A stretch of 5,413 nt of DNA. Source: Oscillospiraceae bacterium (lineage in GTDB: Bacteria; Bacillota; Clostridia; Oscillospirales; Acutalibacteraceae). The stretch lies in assembly GCA_902796535.1 (NCBI GenBank), contig CADBPL010000245.1, forward strand, positions 1-5,413, read 5' to 3'. Shown here piece after piece: positions 1-4,967 of this stretch. Both the position numbers and the translations under genes were made by a program. The notes under the pieces are model-generated. The model was not told the origin of the DNA and made no database searches. It was given only the letters and a program-made list of their open reading frames with translations. The number at the start of each line of letters is the position of its first letter. Positions within the stretch are counted from its first letter, which is position 1.

Positions 1-114
1 ATCCGCAAAACGCTTTGATCAATTCAGCGCCGCCTTCTTGAGCCGCTCAATTAAATAGTGTGGCAATGAATGAAAAATGTTACAGTGCTACTGTTAAAAT
101 ATCATAAAAACCGC
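1..114. other. AT-richer end region with no confident gene
   Basis: Positions 2-58 are open on the plus strand (18 codons, then TAG at 56-58) and could be the tail of a convergent gene. A minus-strand frame over the same bases also reads as a protein-like tail ending in TGA. Neither is long enough to choose between them. A small inverted repeat, ACAGT-GCT-ACTGT (82-94), followed on the minus strand by ATTTTT, might be an operator or a weak second terminator. Confidence 0.3.
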
Positions 115-153
115 AAAAAAACAAGAAGAAGGCTTCCTTTGCGAAAGCCTTCT
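115..153 (-). terminator. Intrinsic terminator of the riboswitch operon
   Basis: On the minus strand a 9-bp perfect stem (AGAAGGCTT at 153-145 with AAGCCTTCT at 135-127, 9-nt loop) is followed five bases later by seven T residues (121-115). It begins nine bases after the stop codon of the 689-aa gene. The short gap before the T-run is slightly unusual, but the placement is convincing. Confidence 0.82.
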
Positions 154-162
154 CTTTCAGGA

Positions 163-2232
163 TCAGAACGCTGAAAAGTCTTTGGTCATATCTTCAACAT
201 AGTTGCAGGTGTAATACCAGACCACGCGGTCGCCGTTGTGCAGCTGACAGGCGCCGCAGCCGACCGGGGCCAGCTGTCCGTTCACGGTGAAAAGCCAGCC
301 GGAATTATCGCCGTAATCAAATTCGCTCAAGCCCGCCAGCGTGCTGATGTAGGCGTCTTTATAATCGTTGTCGGCGGCAGCTTTGTTGATGAAGGTGAAG
401 CCGTTTTGCCTGGCGGCGAGCAGCAGCTGGTCATAGGCCGTGCTGCCCGGCGCGAGGGCAATCTCGCTTGTTTCCAGAATCACGCCGTCTGCCGGGATGG
501 CAGGGTTTTCCGCCGCGTAGGGCACGACGGAATCGCACCGAATGGCGAGCGAAACGGTCATGGTTTCGGCGTTCGACGCTGTTTCCGGCACGGAGAAAAA
601 CTCCTCCTTGCGCTGGATGCTCGTGGCCAGCGTGCCTGCCGTGAGCAAAACCGCCGCCAGCAAAACGGCGATAAACCAGCTTTTGTTCCGCTTGCCGAAC
701 AGGTATAAAGCCGTGCACAAAGCGGCGGCCAGCACCCAGACGGCGATGAGCAAAATCCATTTGATATTTTTCTTTTTAGCGGATGGCTGCGTTTGCCGGG
801 CCGCGGCCGCTTCCGCCGCGGCTGTGGAAGCGTTTTCGTTTGCCTGCGCCTCTTCCGCGTTTTCTTCTGTGCTTTCTTCCGCGCTCTCTTCTTCGCTCAC
901 TTCGGCCGAAACGAGCGACATTTCACTTGGTTGTTCGGCGCCTGACGCGGGGAAGGCAGACCGGGCAAACCCGGTCGTTCCCGCCTGAACCGGCGCCTGC
1001 TGCGGCAGAGCCTGAGCCGGGGCAGCGGGCTGCGCAGCCGGCGGCGCGGCTGCTGGCGACGGTGCCTGTGGCGGCTGCGTAGCCGACTGTGTTGCCGACT
1101 GTGTTGCCGATTGCGCTGTTGGCTGCGTTGTCGCTGCCGCACTGGAAGACGCGGCGGTCGTGGATGCTTCCTTGGGCGGCGCGGTAGTGGAGGTTTTGGA
1201 TTCCGGTTCGGCTGCGGCCGGTTTTGTTGACTGTCTGGCCGACGTGCTGCTGCCCGGCTGTGTGGCGGGTGCGGCCGTCGGCTGTGTCATGGTCGGGCGC
1301 TGCGCGGGCGGCACGTAATAAAGCGAGCCGAGCGAATGCGCCTGCCGGTAAGCCGCGACGTAGGCGGAAAATGCCTGCGCCGTTGCAATGCGGTTGCCTG
1401 CGCCGTTGAGCTCGTGGCAATAGCTGCCGTCCGCCAGGCGGAACGCGCCCAAAGCGTCGAACAATGTGACCCCGTTTTTGACAAAGCGCCCGTCGCGCGC
1501 CGCGTCAATGCCGAGCGCGGACAGGGCGATGATGGTCTGCGAAATGCTTTCGGGGTTTTTCACGCCGTAGCTGCTCAAAGTTCCGTCGGCGTTCTGCCGC
1601 TCGGAAAGCAGCCTGACCGCGCCGTCAACGGCGGCGGTAACCGCGCCGTCCTGCTGATAAGCGGGCGCCAGCGCCGAAAGCACCATGGCGGTCACGTCCA
1701 CGTCGGAAACGCTGCCGCTGACCGCCCAGCCGCCGTCTGACAGCTGCAGGTCGAGCAGCTGTTTCTGCGCTTTTTTTTGCGTCGTAACGGTGCTGGTATA
1801 GCCGTTGTTGAGCAGATGCAGCGCGTAGACCCAGCTCATCACGCCGAGCTTGCCCGGCGCTTCGTTGAGCGTTTGGGTGATGTACGGGTCCGCAACGCCG
1901 CTGAGCACAAACATCAGCGCAATCATTTCGCGCGTGGTCGCGCTGTCGACGGTGTTGGCGGCAACGTATTGCTTCAGGTTCGCCGCATAGCGGGTCAGAT
2001 CCAGCTCCGGCTGATACTGCTTCGCGGCCAGCACAAGCGATTCGGAACCGTGGCCGGCGGAATCGCCCCATACGCCGTCAATGAGCGCCTGTGTGTTCGT
2101 CACGTCGGCGCTCTGCTGATAAAAGCGCAGCACGTCGTCGGCGCCGGCCTGCGCCGCATCCGCCGCCCGGCAGAGCAACCCGCCGGGCAGCAAAAGCAGC
2201 GCGCAGAGAATGAGCGAAAACGCTTTTTTCAT
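163..2232 (-). CDS. Membrane-anchored toroid (prenyltransferase/squalene-cyclase repeat) plus DUF4430 protein, transcobalamin-like
   Basis: A 689-aa surface protein. Signal peptide: residues 1 to about 24. Residues about 32-300 form alpha/alpha-toroid repeats (LSDGGWA 164-170, DVDVTAMVLSAL 177-188, RQNADGTL 212-219, ESISQTIIALSALGID 228-243, LADGSYCHE 266-274, NRIATAQAF 280-288), as in terpene cyclases and in animal transcobalamin/intrinsic factor; no DxDD cyclase motif is present. A low-complexity linker follows (308-485; P/T/A/Q, then an E-rich stretch at 444-461). Two membrane helices (490-512 and 518-538) joined by GKRNK put both flanking domains outside the cell. DUF4430 (about 555-676) is classical: TAYDQLLLAA (598-607), SGWLFTVNG (644-652), GDRVVWYYT (667-675). 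The toroid-then-beta order matches transcobalamin, in which the two domains clamp B12. No Shine-Dalgarno site is obvious; the ATG lies one base after the previous stop, so translation is probably coupled. B12 binding is inferred from fold and riboswitch context. Confidence 0.9.
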   Translation of the reverse strand: MKKAFSLILCALLLLPGGLLCRAADAAQAGADDVLRFYQQSADVTNTQALIDGVWGDSAGHGSESLVLAAKQYQPELDLTRYAANLKQYVAANTVDSATTREMIALMFVLSGVADPYITQTLNEAPGKLGVMSWVYALHLLNNGYTSTVTTQKKAQKQLLDLQLSDGGWAVSGSVSDVDVTAMVLSALAPAYQQDGAVTAAVDGAVRLLSERQNADGTLSSYGVKNPESISQTIIALSALGIDAARDGRFVKNGVTLFDALGAFRLADGSYCHELNGAGNRIATAQAFSAYVAAYRQAHSLGSLYYVPPAQRPTMTQPTAAPATQPGSSTSARQSTKPAAAEPESKTSTTAPPKEASTTAASSSAAATTQPTAQSATQSATQSATQPPQAPSPAAAPPAAQPAAPAQALPQQAPVQAGTTGFARSAFPASGAEQPSEMSLVSAEVSEEESAEESTEENAEEAQANENASTAAAEAAAARQTQPSAKKKNIKWILLIAVWVLAAALCTALYLFGKRNKSWFIAVLLAAVLLTAGTLATSIQRKEEFFSVPETASNAETMTVSLAIRCDSVVPYAAENPAIPADGVILETSEIALAPGSTAYDQLLLAARQNGFTFINKAAADNDYKDAYISTLAGLSEFDYGDNSGWLFTVNGQLAPVGCGACQLHNGDRVVWYYTCNYVEDMTKDFSAF
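1079..1126 (-). repeat. 12-bp tandem repeat encoding QSAT units in the linker
   Basis: About four 12-bp units (plus-strand type GTTGCCGACTGT, decaying toward the higher coordinates) encode the QSAT-QSAT-QSAT run near residues 374-385 of the 689-aa protein. The units keep the reading frame, so slippage would change linker length without a frameshift. Confidence 0.8.
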
Positions 2233-2233
2233 C

Positions 2234-2998
2234 TTACTTGCTGATCAGATTCATGACCCAGTTCACGACCGTTTGATACAGCCACTGTGCGAAGGAGATC
2301 AGGTTGAAGGAAACCTGCACTTTCGCGGCAAACGGCACGAGGATCTCTTTGTCGGACGTGACGCTGACAACGTGCTTGCCGGGCTTGAGGATGAGAATCT
2401 CGACCTCGCCGTTGTCATCGGTAACGAATTTGGTCTTTTCCCCGTCCACCGTGATGGTTGCGCCGGCGGCGGGAATTTCAATCAGATTAAACAGCAGATC
2501 ATATTGCAGCTTTTTCACGGTGAGCTTGAGCGTTTCACCCGTTTTGACAGCGGCGGAAGACGGCGTGCAGAAGGTGTAGACGTCAGAATACTTTTCCGCA
2601 TCCTTGTAGGCAAAGGCCGTAACGCGGTCGTCCTGCTTGACCTGATCCAGCAGCGACCAGCAGGACTTGTCATTGCAGTAATAACCGAAGCTGTAATTGT
2701 TGGTTTCGCCCCAGAGCTTGACCAGCGAAAGGCCGTCATACAATAATGACGCTTCGGCCTGATAACCGTCTTTTGAGCCGTAATACTGTTCGTGGGCGCA
2801 GGTGAGCGTGTCGTGAACGGTGAAGGCTTTGTCGTTGTCAACATCCGTGACCGTGACCGGTTCGGCCGCTAAAACGAGCTTGCCGGTTTTGTCGGCAATG
2901 GTGACGGTGACGGTGATCGAGTCAGCCGCGTTTGCCGCAAAGGCAAACAGGCTGAGCAGCAGGCAGAGTGCAAGGGTTACAGATGTGAGTTTTTTCAT
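2234..2998 (-). CDS. Secreted protein with divergent DUF4430-like domain and beta-rich domain
   Basis: A 254-aa protein. A clear signal peptide (KK, then a leucine-rich core at 9-20, likely cut after ANA at 22-24) means it is exported. Residues about 28-144 resemble a divergent DUF4430/transcobalamin-C-like domain: an early beta strand (ITVTVTIADK), a middle LVKLWG, then NYSFGYY, an acidic QDDRVTAF turn (122-129) where classical members have GDxVxW, and the closing strand YSDVYTFC. C67, C108, C113 and C144 could form disulfides. Residues about 150-225 look like a small beta-sandwich of the carboxypeptidase-regulatory or prealbumin-like kind (AAGATITVDGEK, DDNGEVEI, LKPGKHVVSV). The C-terminal 22 residues (LISFAQWLYQTVVNWVMNLI) are amphipathic to hydrophobic and may rest on the membrane; no LPXTG or lipobox is seen. 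An AAGGAG site (3013-3008) lies nine bases before the ATG. It is probably a partner of the DUF4430 protein that begins one base after its stop. The function as a cobalamin-handling protein is inferred from that context. Confidence 0.85.
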   Translation of the reverse strand: MKKLTSVTLALCLLLSLFAFAANAADSITVTVTIADKTGKLVLAAEPVTVTDVDNDKAFTVHDTLTCAHEQYYGSKDGYQAEASLLYDGLSLVKLWGETNNYSFGYYCNDKSCWSLLDQVKQDDRVTAFAYKDAEKYSDVYTFCTPSSAAVKTGETLKLTVKKLQYDLLFNLIEIPAAGATITVDGEKTKFVTDDNGEVEILILKPGKHVVSVTSDKEILVPFAAKVQVSFNLISFAQWLYQTVVNWVMNLISK

Positions 2999-3020
2999 GG
3001 CGATTCTCTCCTTTTATTTT

Positions 3021-3037
3021 CGCTGATCGTATCAGCG
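3021..3037 (-). other. Perfect hairpin between the first and second genes of the operon
   Basis: CGCTGAT (3021-3027) and ATCAGCG (3031-3037) form a 7-bp perfect inverted repeat with a 3-nt loop. It includes the stop codon of the 64-aa gene (3034-3032) and ends seven bases before the AAGGAG site of the next gene. In the direction of transcription the following sequence is A-rich, so it is not an intrinsic terminator for this operon. T-rich DNA follows it on the plus strand, where it could stop antisense transcripts. A role in RNA processing or in setting translation of the next gene is possible. Confidence 0.55.
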
Positions 3038-3226
3038 TTTATTTTTCTCTTTGGGCGGTTTGATTCCGGCCGCTTCCAGCGCGCGCGGCCACGGGCCGAG
3101 ATGCGCCTTGACGGCGACCACTTCTTCATTGGTGAAATCGCTTCGCTGCGGGTAGCGTTCCACGCCCTGTGAAAGCAGCGAAGCCCGTTTGCTTTGCAGC
3201 AGGGTGATGCAGTCTTCTTTTGTCAT
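3032..3226 (-). CDS. Small protein resembling a single homing-endonuclease-associated (HNH) repeat
   Basis: A 64-aa basic protein and the first gene of the riboswitch operon. Residues about 23-57 (RYPQRSDF, then LGPWPRALEAAGI) follow the pattern of the homing-endonuclease-associated repeat (PF18780-like: YP-x-RxDF ... FGxWxxALxxAG), a short helical unit thought to bind DNA and usually found in several copies beside HNH or other nuclease domains. Here there is one copy, no catalytic residues, a short N-terminal helix (MTKEDCITLL) and a lysine-rich tail (PPKEKNKR). No signal peptide is present, so it stays in the cytoplasm, unlike the two genes that follow it. The perfect ribosome binding site supports real expression. 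A small nucleic-acid-binding regulator is possible, but the function is unknown. Confidence 0.8.
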   Translation of the reverse strand: MTKEDCITLLQSKRASLLSQGVERYPQRSDFTNEEVVAVKAHLGPWPRALEAAGIKPPKEKNKR

Positions 3227-3227
3227 G

Positions 3228-3247
3228 GGTCACCTCCTTTAGTAACC
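3228..3247 (-). promoter_or_regulatory. Ribosome binding site of the 64-aa gene, in a hairpin loop
   Basis: The minus strand carries AAAGGAGGTGA (3240-3230), a full match to the anti-Shine-Dalgarno sequence, with six bases between GGAGG and ATG 3226. GGTTAC (3247-3242) can pair with GTGACC (3233-3228), leaving most of the site in an 8-nt loop. This very strong site decides the start codon. Confidence 0.75.
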
Positions 3248-3269
3248 GCTGAATCGATCGGCGGTGATG

Positions 3270-3305
3270 AAAAAACGCCTTGCCGAACCGTTCTTCGACA
3301 AGGCG
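3270..3305 (-). terminator. Second, stronger intrinsic terminator of the riboswitch leader
   Basis: On the minus strand CGCCTTG (3305-3299) pairs with CAAGGCG (3282-3276); after one mismatch a further CGAA/TTCG pairing closes a 6-nt loop. Six T residues (3275-3270) follow at once. This is a textbook intrinsic terminator placed 44 bases before the start codon of the 64-aa gene. It could be the main expression platform of the riboswitch and also end read-through from the deacetylase operon. Its 5' arm GCCTT (3304-3300) can alternatively pair with AAGGC (3331-3327) just after terminator 1, a possible antiterminator. Confidence 0.8.
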
Positions 3306-3320
3306 CAAAGAGACACGCAC

Positions 3321-3348
3321 AAAAAAGCCTTCGCAGAAAACCTGCGAA
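3321..3348 (-). terminator. First candidate intrinsic terminator of the riboswitch leader
   Basis: On the minus strand a 7-bp stem (TTCGCAG with CTGCGAA, 5-nt loop, 3348-3330) is followed by GGC and then six T residues (3326-3321). The GGC spacer between stem and T-run is not ideal; an upstream GCC at 3360-3358 could pair with it across an asymmetric loop. It lies between the aptamer and the first gene, so it is a plausible riboswitch-controlled terminator. Confidence 0.6.
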
Positions 3349-3410
3349 AACAAAAGCGGCGGTCTCATTCTTCCTGTCCAAAAATGTTCCGAAGCATGAC
3401 GGCAAGGGGG

Positions 3411-3503
3411 AGCATTCCGACTGTGACGGCAATGACGGTTGCGCGGGATTTTCACCCTACTTTCCTTCCCTTTGCCCGATTCAGTTTGTTGAAAGGCAAT
3501 ACC
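3411..3503 (-). ncRNA. Cobalamin (B12) riboswitch aptamer, compact form
   Basis: Read 5'->3' on the minus strand, the order of conserved blocks fits the cobalamin riboswitch family: GGTATT (3503-3498, P1 5' strand); GCC paired with GGC (3497-3495 with 3476-3474, P2); the AAAGGGAAG box (3473-3465); hairpin GGGTGAAAATCCC (3457-3445), matching the family's GGTGNNAANNCC element; CAA/TTG pairing (3441-3439 with 3432-3430) around CCGTCA, where the family has CAG...CTG around CCCGCCA; GTCATTG (3436-3430) in the place of GCCACTG; and AGTCGGAATGCT (3422-3411) in the place of AGYCAGGANACCT. AATGCT can pair with GGTATT to close P1. The large peripheral insert of long-form B12 aptamers is absent. The call rests on motif reading and not a covariance score. 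Family members typically repress B12 uptake or synthesis genes when adenosyl- or methylcobalamin is bound. Confidence 0.78.
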
Positions 3504-3529
3504 GCATTTTCATGATGCGGGATTGCCTT
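3493..3529 (-). other. Hairpin at the 5' end of the leader, competing with aptamer P1
   Basis: An inverted repeat: eight bases (3493-3500) pair with 3522-3529, then after a single mismatch CCGCAT (3502-3507) pairs with ATGCGG (3515-3520), with a 7-nt loop. With a start near 3524 only the outermost pairs would be lost from the RNA. The side nearer the aptamer contains GGTATT and the following GCC, which I assign to riboswitch stems P1 and P2, so this hairpin and the folded aptamer should exclude each other. It has no clear U-run after it on either strand, so it is not a convincing terminator. Confidence 0.65.
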
Positions 3530-3530
3530 C

Positions 3531-3558
3531 ATTATACTACAATTTTTCTCACTGTCAA
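3531..3558 (-). promoter_or_regulatory. Consensus sigma-A-type promoter for the riboswitch operon
   Basis: On the minus strand TTGACA (3558-3553) and TATAAT (3536-3531) both match the housekeeping consensus exactly, with a 16-bp AT-rich spacer. Transcription should start near 3524, giving a leader of about 300 nt before the first gene. It lies directly after the deacetylase stop codon. A promoter this strong in front of a long structured leader fits control by a riboswitch after initiation. Confidence 0.88.
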
Positions 3559-3561
3559 GCT

Positions 3562-4275
3562 TTACAGGAGTTTTGCAAAGCGAAACGCTTCCAGATTCGT
3601 CAGGTAAAGCACGTCGTCACGGTTTGCGATCAAACGGCAGAAATCCTCAAACCTTTCCCAGCTGTTCCAAAGATCCAGCTCATAGCTGTGACCCCACGCA
3701 TAAAACAACTGCACGCCGTCGCCTTCGCCGTTCAGAAACCGGTCGGCCAGCGCCGTCAGCTCCGGTTCCGCGCGCAGGAAATGACAGGTCGGGTGGAATT
3801 GCAGCAGGTCGCCCTGCGTGGGTTCAAACTGATAGGTGCTCACCGTCGTGCGCGCATATTTCACCCCGGTGTTCGCGCGGATCAGCTCGGCGCAGCGGCT
3901 GTCAAAATTAGTGCCGCCGCCCGGATAGGCCATGCCAAGCACCTCGTAACCGACCAGCTCCGAGAGCTTCAGCCGGTCCTGCTCCACCTGCCGCACGATC
4001 TCCCCGTCGTCCGCAACACCCGGCAGCGTCGGGTGCGTGAGCGTGTGCACGGCGACCTCGTGCCCGGCGTAGATGGCTTTCACATCGGCGGGGCTGACCT
4101 TGTTGTGGTCGACCCGGCCGACGTCGTAACGCAGCTCGCCCGGCTTGCCGAGCAGCTCGGAATTTAAATTGAACGTGCTCTTCAGCCCGTAGCGGTTAAG
4201 CAGCTCGATCAGGCGTATATCCTGCGTGACGCCGTCGTCAAAGCTGAAGGTGAGTATTTTTTGATTTGCTGTCAT
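3562..4275 (-). CDS. Polysaccharide deacetylase (NodB-homology) family protein, cytoplasmic
   Basis: A 237-aa single-domain member of carbohydrate esterase family 4. The metal and catalytic motifs are present: SFDDG (residues 11-15, D13 as likely base and D14 as metal ligand), HTLTHP (77-82, H77 and H81 as metal ligands), YPGGG (117-121, where many members have RxPxG), and a late WGH (194-196) that probably supplies the catalytic histidine. These enzymes usually remove N- or O-acetyl groups from sugars in a metal-dependent way. There is no signal peptide or membrane anchor, so it probably acts in the cytoplasm and not on the finished cell wall; the substrate is unknown. It starts 14 bases after the S-component stop, behind a modest AAGGGG site, and is read as the third gene of that operon. 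The stop lies three bases before the -35 box of the next operon's promoter, and no dedicated terminator separates them. Confidence 0.9.
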   Translation of the reverse strand: MTANQKILTFSFDDGVTQDIRLIELLNRYGLKSTFNLNSELLGKPGELRYDVGRVDHNKVSPADVKAIYAGHEVAVHTLTHPTLPGVADDGEIVRQVEQDRLKLSELVGYEVLGMAYPGGGTNFDSRCAELIRANTGVKYARTTVSTYQFEPTQGDLLQFHPTCHFLRAEPELTALADRFLNGEGDGVQLFYAWGHSYELDLWNSWERFEDFCRLIANRDDVLYLTNLEAFRFAKLL

Positions 4276-4289
4276 GGTCTGATTTCCCC

Positions 4290-4967
4290 TTATAATCCAT
4301 ATTTTAATTTAATTCGGTCGAGCTTTTTGCAAAAAGGCTTTTCCAGCAGCAAAAGCAAAACCGTGTTGGTGACCGCGTAGGTGAGCGTAAACGGCGCGGA
4401 GGTGCCCAGCGCCGCCGCATAGAGAGCCGGCGAAAACGTGCCGTTGAGCCAGAGCACCGACCACAGATCCATCAGCAGCGAATAGGCGGCGCCCGCCAGC
4501 ACGCCGTAAACAGCCAGCAGAACGCGGCTGCTTTTTAATTGTTTGGCCAGCAGACCGGCGAACAGCCCCGTCAGCCCCCAGGCGAACATCTGAAACGGCG
4601 TCCAGACCCCTTGACCGGCGTAGAAATCGGACAGCAGAGCGGCCAGCGAACCGACCATGAACCCCGCTTCTCCGCCCAGACTCAGCGCCGTGAGCGCGGC
4701 CAGCGCCGTAATGGGCGTTACGCCCGGCAGCGGGGTGAGCACGACCCGCCCCAGTGCGGCCAGCGCCGTCATCACCGCCACAACGACCAGCCGCCGCGAG
4801 GTGACTTTTTTGCGCTCAAAGCCGCTGTAAAAAAACAGAACGGTCAGCAGCAGCACCGCTAAAATAACAAACGCATAATATTTTTCGCGCAGCAGCACCG
4901 CGCCGAGAACGATCGTCAGCGGCAGCAAAACAAACGGCACAAGCACGCGTAACAGCTTTGTTTTCAT
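4290..4967 (-). CDS. ECF transporter S component (substrate-specific membrane protein)
   Basis: A 225-aa, very hydrophobic protein, probably the substrate-binding subunit of an energy-coupling-factor importer. Two N-terminal membrane segments (about residues 5-26 and 30-50) and a basic loop (ERKK, 51-54) precede a core of about six segments. Core motifs typical of a vitamin-type S-component family are GRVVLTPLPGVTPITAL (73-89) and GQGVWTPFQMFAWG (118-131). I start it at ATG 4967, not at the longer in-frame ATG 4994. The 4967 start forms an ATGA overlap with the ATPase stop and has GGAGG six bases upstream, whereas the longer version adds an arginine-rich stretch inside the ATPase gene. The substrate cannot be read from the sequence. 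A cobalamin-type substrate (compare CbrT, or the corrinoid-precursor S components CblS/CblT) is suggested only by the B12-type riboswitch operon just downstream. No T component is visible in the window. Confidence 0.88.
   Translation of the reverse strand: MKTKLLRVLVPFVLLPLTIVLGAVLLREKYYAFVILAVLLLTVLFFYSGFERKKVTSRRLVVVAVMTALAALGRVVLTPLPGVTPITALAALTALSLGGEAGFMVGSLAALLSDFYAGQGVWTPFQMFAWGLTGLFAGLLAKQLKSSRVLLAVYGVLAGAAYSLLMDLWSVLWLNGTFSPALYAAALGTSAPFTLTYAVTNTVLLLLLEKPFCKKLDRIKLKYGL

Noticed and set aside
1079..1126. CRISPR-like repeat array
   Set aside because: The units are only 12 bp, have no spacers and encode an in-frame QSAT protein repeat.
163..2232. True squalene or terpene cyclase activity of the 689-aa protein
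   Set aside because: The repeats give the toroid fold, but the DxDD motif is missing (the nearest match is DVDV). The protein is also exported and carries a DUF4430 domain.
163..2232. Lipoprotein or sortase anchoring of the 689-aa protein
   Set aside because: The cysteine at residue 21 follows GLL, which does not fit a lipobox, and no LPXTG-type motif is present. Two internal membrane helices explain the anchoring.
238..2746. Several long open frames on the plus strand opposite the two secreted-protein genes
   Set aside because: They are shadows of GC-rich coding sequence: their translations are rich in Arg, Ala and Gly with no recognisable domains, and the minus-strand frames have signal peptides and clear motifs.
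3411..3503. FMN riboswitch, because of the GGGTGAAA...TCCC block
   Set aside because: The FMN element needs further conserved blocks (such as CCGGCGGT and the AGAAGGA-type 3' end), which are absent. The GGGAA box upstream and the GTCATTG and AGTCGGAATGC elements downstream fit cobalamin better.
3493..3529. Terminator for the deacetylase gene
   Set aside because: No adequate T-run follows the hairpin on the minus strand, and the consensus promoter just before it suggests that it belongs to the new transcript's leader.
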